18,078 nt of DNA from contig JAQUGB010000015.1 in NCBI GenBank assembly GCA_028684345.1, positions 1 to 18,078 on the forward strand, read 5' to 3'. The position numbers and the translations under genes are program-made. The notes under the pieces were generated by a model. That model searched no databases. It was given only the letters and a program-made list of their open reading frames with translations, and was not told the origin of the DNA. Below, in pieces: positions 13,403 to 18,078 of the stretch. The stretch is from Tepidiphilus sp. Lineage in GTDB: Bacteria; Pseudomonadota; Gammaproteobacteria; Burkholderiales; Rhodocyclaceae. The first letter of the stretch is position 1, and each line of letters begins with the position of its first letter.

Positions 13403-15196
13403 GTGAAAGTCGCGAAGCATACGTTCGATGCCGTGATCGTCGGTGCCGGCGGCGCCGGCCTGCGCGCGGCGCTGCAACTGGCCGAAGCGGGGCTGCGCAC
13501 GGCGGTACTCACCAAGGTGTTCCCCACGCGCTCGCACACCGTGGCGGCGCAGGGCGGGGTGGCCGCCTCGCTGGGCAACTCCACGCCGGATCACTGGCAC
13601 TGGCACATGTACGATACCGTCAAGGGTTCCGACTGGCTGGGTGACCAGGATGCGATCGAATTCATGTGCCGCAAGGCCAACGAGGTGGTCATCGAGCTCG
13701 AGCACTTCGGCATGCCGTTCGACCGCACCGACGAGGGCAAGATCTATCAGCGCCCCTTCGGCGGGCATTCGATGAACTACGGCGAGGCGCCGGTGATGCG
13801 CTCCTGTGCTGCGGCCGACCGCACCGGGCACGCGATGCTGCACGCCCTCTACCAGCGCAACGTGCGCGCACGCACCCACTTCTCCGTCGAATGGATGGCG
13901 CTCGACCTCATCCGCGACAGCGAGGGGCACGTGCTCGGCGTCACGGCGCTCGAGCTCGAGACGGGCGAAGTGGCGATCTTCCACGCCAAGGCGACCATCT
14001 TCGCCACCGGCGGCGCCGGGCGCATCTACCACTCTTCGACCAACGCCTTCATCAATACCGGTGACGGGCTGGGAATGGCCGCGCGCGCGGGCATCCCGCT
14101 CGAGGACATGGAGTTCTGGCAGTTCCACCCCACGGGCGTTGCCGGCGCCGGCGTGCTCATCACCGAGGGCGTGCGCGGCGAAGGCGGCATCCTGCGCAAC
14201 TGCAACGGCGAGCGATTCATGGAGCGCTATGCGCCCAACCTCAAGGATCTGGCCTCGCGCGACGTCGTCTCCCGCGCGATGGTCACCGAGATCAACGAAG
14301 GGCGCGGCTGCGGGCCGAACAAGGATTATGTCCTGCTCGACATCACGCACCTCTCGCCCGAGATCATCATGAAGCGGTTGCCGGGCATCCGCGAGATCGC
14401 CATCCAGTTCGCCGGCGTCGATCCGATCAAGGAGCCGATCCCGGTGGTGCCCACCTGCCACTACATGATGGGCGGCATTCCGACCAACTACAAGGGTCAG
14501 GTGGTGATGCCCAAGGATGGCAATCCCAACGTGCCGGTGCCCGGCCTCTACGCCGCTGGCGAGTGTGCCTGCGCGTCGGTGCATGGCGCCAACCGCCTGG
14601 GGACCAACTCGCTGCTCGACCTGCTCGTCTTCGGCAAGGCTTCGGCCGAGACTGCTGTGGCCGACATCAAGAGCGGCAACCTCACGCTGCGCGAGCTGCC
14701 CAAGGATGCGGCCGAAATGAGTCTCTCGCGTATTGCCCGCCTCGAGAACCAGAAAGAAGGCGAGCCGGTGGCCGACGTGCTGCTCGAGCTGCAGCGTACG
14801 ATGCAGAACCACGCGGGCGTCTTCCGCTTCAAGGACAAGCTCGAGGAAGGCGTGCAGAAGATCCTCGCGGTCGACGAGCGGGTGCGCCGCACCGCCATCC
14901 GCGACCATTCCAAAGTGTGGAACACGGCGCGCATGGAGGCGCTCGAGCTCGAAAATCTCATCGAGGTGGCCAAGGCCACGATGATCTCGGCGGCGGCGCG
15001 CAAGGAACCCCGCGGGGCGCACGTGCGCGACGATTGTCCCGACACCCCCGAATTCCCCAACGGGCGCAACGACAAGGAGTGGCTCAAGCACACCCTGTGG
15101 TTCCGTGACGGCAACCGGCTCGAGTACAAACCGGTGAATCTCGAGCCGCTCAACCCCGATACTCAACCCATCGCGCTCGCCAAGCGCACGTACTGA
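13403..15196 (+). CDS. sdhA: Succinate dehydrogenase flavoprotein subunit SdhA
   Basis: The 597-residue catalytic subunit oxidises succinate to fumarate on the cytoplasmic face of the inner membrane, with covalently attached FAD. The FAD loop is VIVGAGGAG (11-19), and RSHTVAAQGG contains the flavin-attachment histidine H45. Active-site residues H242 (FHPTG), R286, H353 (CHYMMGG) and R398 (HGANRLG) line up with E. coli H242, R286, H354 and R399. The frame is open to 13268, but that extension overlaps sdhD. The GTG at 13403, with GGAG 9 nt upstream, gives the family N-terminus MKVAKHTFDAVIVG. Flavinylation is expected to be helped by the SdhE encoded two genes downstream. Confidence 0.97.
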   Translation: MKVAKHTFDAVIVGAGGAGLRAALQLAEAGLRTAVLTKVFPTRSHTVAAQGGVAASLGNSTPDHWHWHMYDTVKGSDWLGDQDAIEFMCRKANEVVIELEHFGMPFDRTDEGKIYQRPFGGHSMNYGEAPVMRSCAAADRTGHAMLHALYQRNVRARTHFSVEWMALDLIRDSEGHVLGVTALELETGEVAIFHAKATIFATGGAGRIYHSSTNAFINTGDGLGMAARAGIPLEDMEFWQFHPTGVAGAGVLITEGVRGEGGILRNCNGERFMERYAPNLKDLASRDVVSRAMVTEINEGRGCGPNKDYVLLDITHLSPEIIMKRLPGIREIAIQFAGVDPIKEPIPVVPTCHYMMGGIPTNYKGQVVMPKDGNPNVPVPGLYAAGECACASVHGANRLGTNSLLDLLVFGKASAETAVADIKSGNLTLRELPKDAAEMSLSRIARLENQKEGEPVADVLLELQRTMQNHAGVFRFKDKLEEGVQKILAVDERVRRTAIRDHSKVWNTARMEALELENLIEVAKATMISAAARKEPRGAHVRDDCPDTPEFPNGRNDKEWLKHTLWFRDGNRLEYKPVNLEPLNPDTQPIALAKRTY

Positions 15197-15214
15197 CCGG
15201 CGGGAGAACCGACC

Positions 15215-15922
15215 ATGACCCGAGTGGTGCAATTCCGCATTTATCGCTACGATCCCGACAAGGATCAGAAACCCTACATGCAAGACATTTCGGTCGAGAT
15301 CGAGCCGACCGACAAGAAACTGCTGCAGGCGCTGGTGCGCGTCAAGGCCAAGGACGATTCGCTCTCTTTCCGCCGCTCCTGCCGTGAGGGGGTGTGCGGG
15401 TCGGACGCGATGAACATCAACGGCAAGAACGGCCTGGCGTGCCTCACCGACATCGACAGTCTGACGCAGCCCATTGTGCTGCGCCCGCTGCCGGGCCTGC
15501 CGGTGATCCGCGACCTCATCGTCGACATGACGCAGTTCTTCAAGCAGTATCATTCGATCACGCCATATCTCGTCAACGACGATCCTCCGCCCGAGCGCGA
15601 GCGCTTGCAAACGCCTGAGGAGCGCGAGGAGCTGAACGGTGTCTATGAATGCATCCTGTGCGCGTGTTGCTCGACCTCCTGCCCGTCGTTCTGGTGGAAT
15701 CCGGACAAGTTCGTCGGCCCAGCGGGGTTGTTGAACGCCTATCGCTTCATCGCCGATACGCGCGACACGGCCACGAATCAGCGGCTCGACGATCTCAACG
15801 ATCCGTATCGGCTCTTCCGCTGCCATACGATCATGAACTGCGTCGACGTCTGTCCCAAGCATCTCAACCCCACCAAGGCCATCGGCAAGATCAAGGAGCT
15901 GATGGTCTCGCGTGCGGTATGA
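15215..15922 (+). CDS. sdhB: Succinate dehydrogenase iron-sulfur subunit SdhB
   Basis: A 235-residue electron-transfer subunit between SdhA and the membrane anchor. The [2Fe-2S] site is C56, C61, D64 and C76 (SCREGVCGSD, LAC), with Asp in place of one Cys as in E. coli. CILCACCSTSCP (146-157) and CHTIMNCVDVCP (203-214) hold the remaining clusters. C146, C149, C152 and C213 ligate [4Fe-4S]; C156, C203 and C209 ligate [3Fe-4S]. The ATG at 15215 follows GGGAGAA. The stop overlaps the sdhE start by 4 nt (ATGA). Confidence 0.97.
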   Translation: MTRVVQFRIYRYDPDKDQKPYMQDISVEIEPTDKKLLQALVRVKAKDDSLSFRRSCREGVCGSDAMNINGKNGLACLTDIDSLTQPIVLRPLPGLPVIRDLIVDMTQFFKQYHSITPYLVNDDPPPERERLQTPEEREELNGVYECILCACCSTSCPSFWWNPDKFVGPAGLLNAYRFIADTRDTATNQRLDDLNDPYRLFRCHTIMNCVDVCPKHLNPTKAIGKIKELMVSRAV

Positions 15923-16223
15923 CGAGCCCCAAGGGACGGATCCGCTGGCATTGTCGGCGGGCCCTGCTCGAACTCGACCTGATTTTCCAGGATTTCCTGG
16001 CGGTCGAGTTCGACCGGCTCGACGACGAAGAACTCGCGATTTTGGAAGAGCTGCTGGCACTGGAAGACCATGAACTGTGGGCCCTCGTCAATGGCACCCG
16101 TCCCATCCCGTTGCCGCGCTGGAGCGGGATGGTCGAGAAACTGCGCGGTGTGAGCAGGTATCGACGCACGCGCCTGACGGGTGAGGAGGGATTCGGAACT
16201 CTCGAAAACCAAGGAGAAAAAGC

Positions 16224-16227
<4 letters not shown>
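15919..16227 (+). CDS. sdhE: FAD assembly factor SdhE (succinate dehydrogenase assembly factor 2)
   Basis: A 102-residue helical protein that promotes covalent FAD attachment to SdhA. RWHCRRALLELDLIFQDF aligns with E. coli WACRRGMRELDISI. LDDEELAILEELLALEDHELWALVNG follows as in the family, and the position between sdhB and gltA is typical. The glycine of the conserved RGxxE motif (E. coli G16, yeast Sdh5 G78) is alanine here (A15), while the Arg and Glu are kept. About 20 extra C-terminal residues (ending TGEEGFGTLENQGEKA) also cover the gltA ribosome binding site. It overlaps both neighbours by 4 nt, so translation is coupled on both sides. Confidence 0.9.
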
Positions 16228-17519
<1,292 letters not shown>

Positions 17520-17567
17520 GCCATCGTATGACCGGAACCCAGGCCCAGGCCTGAAAGAGAGATCCTC

Positions 17568-18078
17568 ATGTACAAGGAATTCCAGGACACGACCGTCCTC
17601 TTCGGGGCCAACGCCCCGTTCGTCGAAGAGCTCTACGAGCACTATCTCGTCGATCCGGATTCGGTCCCCGAAGAGTGGCGGCGCTATTTCGACGCTCTGC
17701 GCCAGGGGCCAGGGCCAGAGCAGGAGGTGCCGCACGCCCCGATCCGCGCTGCGTTCGAGCAGATGGCCAAGATGGGGCCGGTGCGTTTCGTCAAGGCCGG
17801 TACCGACGATGGCCAGCGCCAGGTGGGCGTGCTGCAGCTCATCAACGCGCACCGCTTCCTCGGGCACCGTGTGGCCGACATCGACCCCCTGAAGATGCAT
17901 GAAAAACCGCGCGTCGAGGAGCTCGAACCGGCCACTTACGGGCTCACGGAAGCCGACCTCAACCGCGAGTTCAACGTCGGCTCCTTCCGCGGGCTGGAGA
18001 AGCAGACGGCCACGCTGCGTGAGATCCTCGAAGCGCTGCGCCAGACCTATTGCCGCACCGTCGGCGTCGAATACATGT
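17568..18078 (+). CDS. sucA: 2-oxoglutarate dehydrogenase E1 component (N-terminal part, runs off right edge)
   Basis: The 170 visible residues start MYKEFQDTTVLFGANAPFVE. ELYEHYLVDPDSVPEEWRRYF is the N-terminal helix typical of E1o, used for binding E2. LINAHRFLGHRVADIDPL and YGLTEADLNREFNVGSF are further E1o landmarks. The enzyme decarboxylates 2-oxoglutarate with thiamine diphosphate in the OGDH complex. The ATG at 17568 has AAAGAGAG 7 nt upstream and lies 48 nt after gltA. No promoter or terminator is evident in that gap, so it probably belongs to the sdh-gltA transcript. The symbol odhA is also used. Confidence 0.95.
   Translation, partial: MYKEFQDTTVLFGANAPFVEELYEHYLVDPDSVPEEWRRYFDALRQGPGPEQEVPHAPIRAAFEQMAKMGPVRFVKAGTDDGQRQVGVLQLINAHRFLGHRVADIDPLKMHEKPRVEELEPATYGLTEADLNREFNVGSFRGLEKQTATLREILEALRQTYCRTVGVEYM

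Noticed and set aside
13361..16060. Very long antisense open frame (899 codons) opposite sdhD-sdhA-sdhB-sdhE
   Set aside because: It lies entirely antisense to well-identified genes, shows no recognisable domain and is rich in Arg/His/Gly/Asp, as expected for the shadow of GC-biased codons.
17603..17618. CGGGGC-CAAC-GCCCCG hairpin early in sucA
   Set aside because: It is a short GC stem within codons for a conserved protein segment with no T-run. It is likely incidental, although an effect on translation cannot be excluded.

Overview
The window reads as a GC-rich chromosome segment of a betaproteobacterium. The evidence is the gene order mdh / GntR regulator / sdhCDAB-sdhE-gltA-sucA, the betaproteobacterial-looking AlaA, the DUF498-Bcp-PhoH trio, and strong G/C bias at third codon positions. 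I cannot name the genus; Rhodocyclales or Hydrogenophilales-like lineages are plausible. Coding density is very high. No gene-free stretch exceeds about 180 bases, and I see no tRNA, rRNA, insertion sequence, CRISPR array or phage gene.

Left part (1-7400). A minus-strand housekeeping operon runs off the left edge: Mth938-like protein, Bcp/PrxQ peroxiredoxin, PIN-PhoH ATPase. Divergent from it is a plus-strand run of alaA (alanine/glutamate aminotransferase), hom (homoserine dehydrogenase) and an unusual Lon-family protease with a degenerate P-loop. The protease gene meets, tail to tail, a minus-strand two-gene nucleotidyltransferase/HEPN cassette that looks like a type VII (MntA-HepT) toxin-antitoxin pair. 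Their stop codons overlap, and a perfect 11-bp hairpin sits at the junction.

Middle part (7400-10700). A fluoride channel gene (crcB/fluC) is followed by a cold-shock protein gene with its own sigma70-like promoter, a long leader and a strong intrinsic terminator. A minus-strand pair follows: an HpcH/HpaI-type CoA ester lyase whose stop overlaps the start of a secreted lytic transglycosylase.

Right part (10700-18078). This is a TCA-cycle cluster. Malate dehydrogenase (minus) is divergent from a HutC-type GntR regulator, all four succinate dehydrogenase subunits, the SDH flavinylation factor SdhE, citrate synthase and the start of 2-oxoglutarate dehydrogenase E1. The mdh-gntR gap holds two divergent promoters whose -35 boxes overlap on opposite strands. 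A 34-bp near-perfect dyad covers the -10 of the gntR-side promoter, so it is a strong candidate operator through which the GntR protein controls itself and the TCA genes.

Most of the window is ordinary core metabolism. The parts most worth a second look are the mdh/gntR regulatory region, the MNT-HEPN cassette with its apparently leaderless promoter and terminal hairpin, the Lon-like protease placed right after hom, and the altered RGxxE motif of SdhE.
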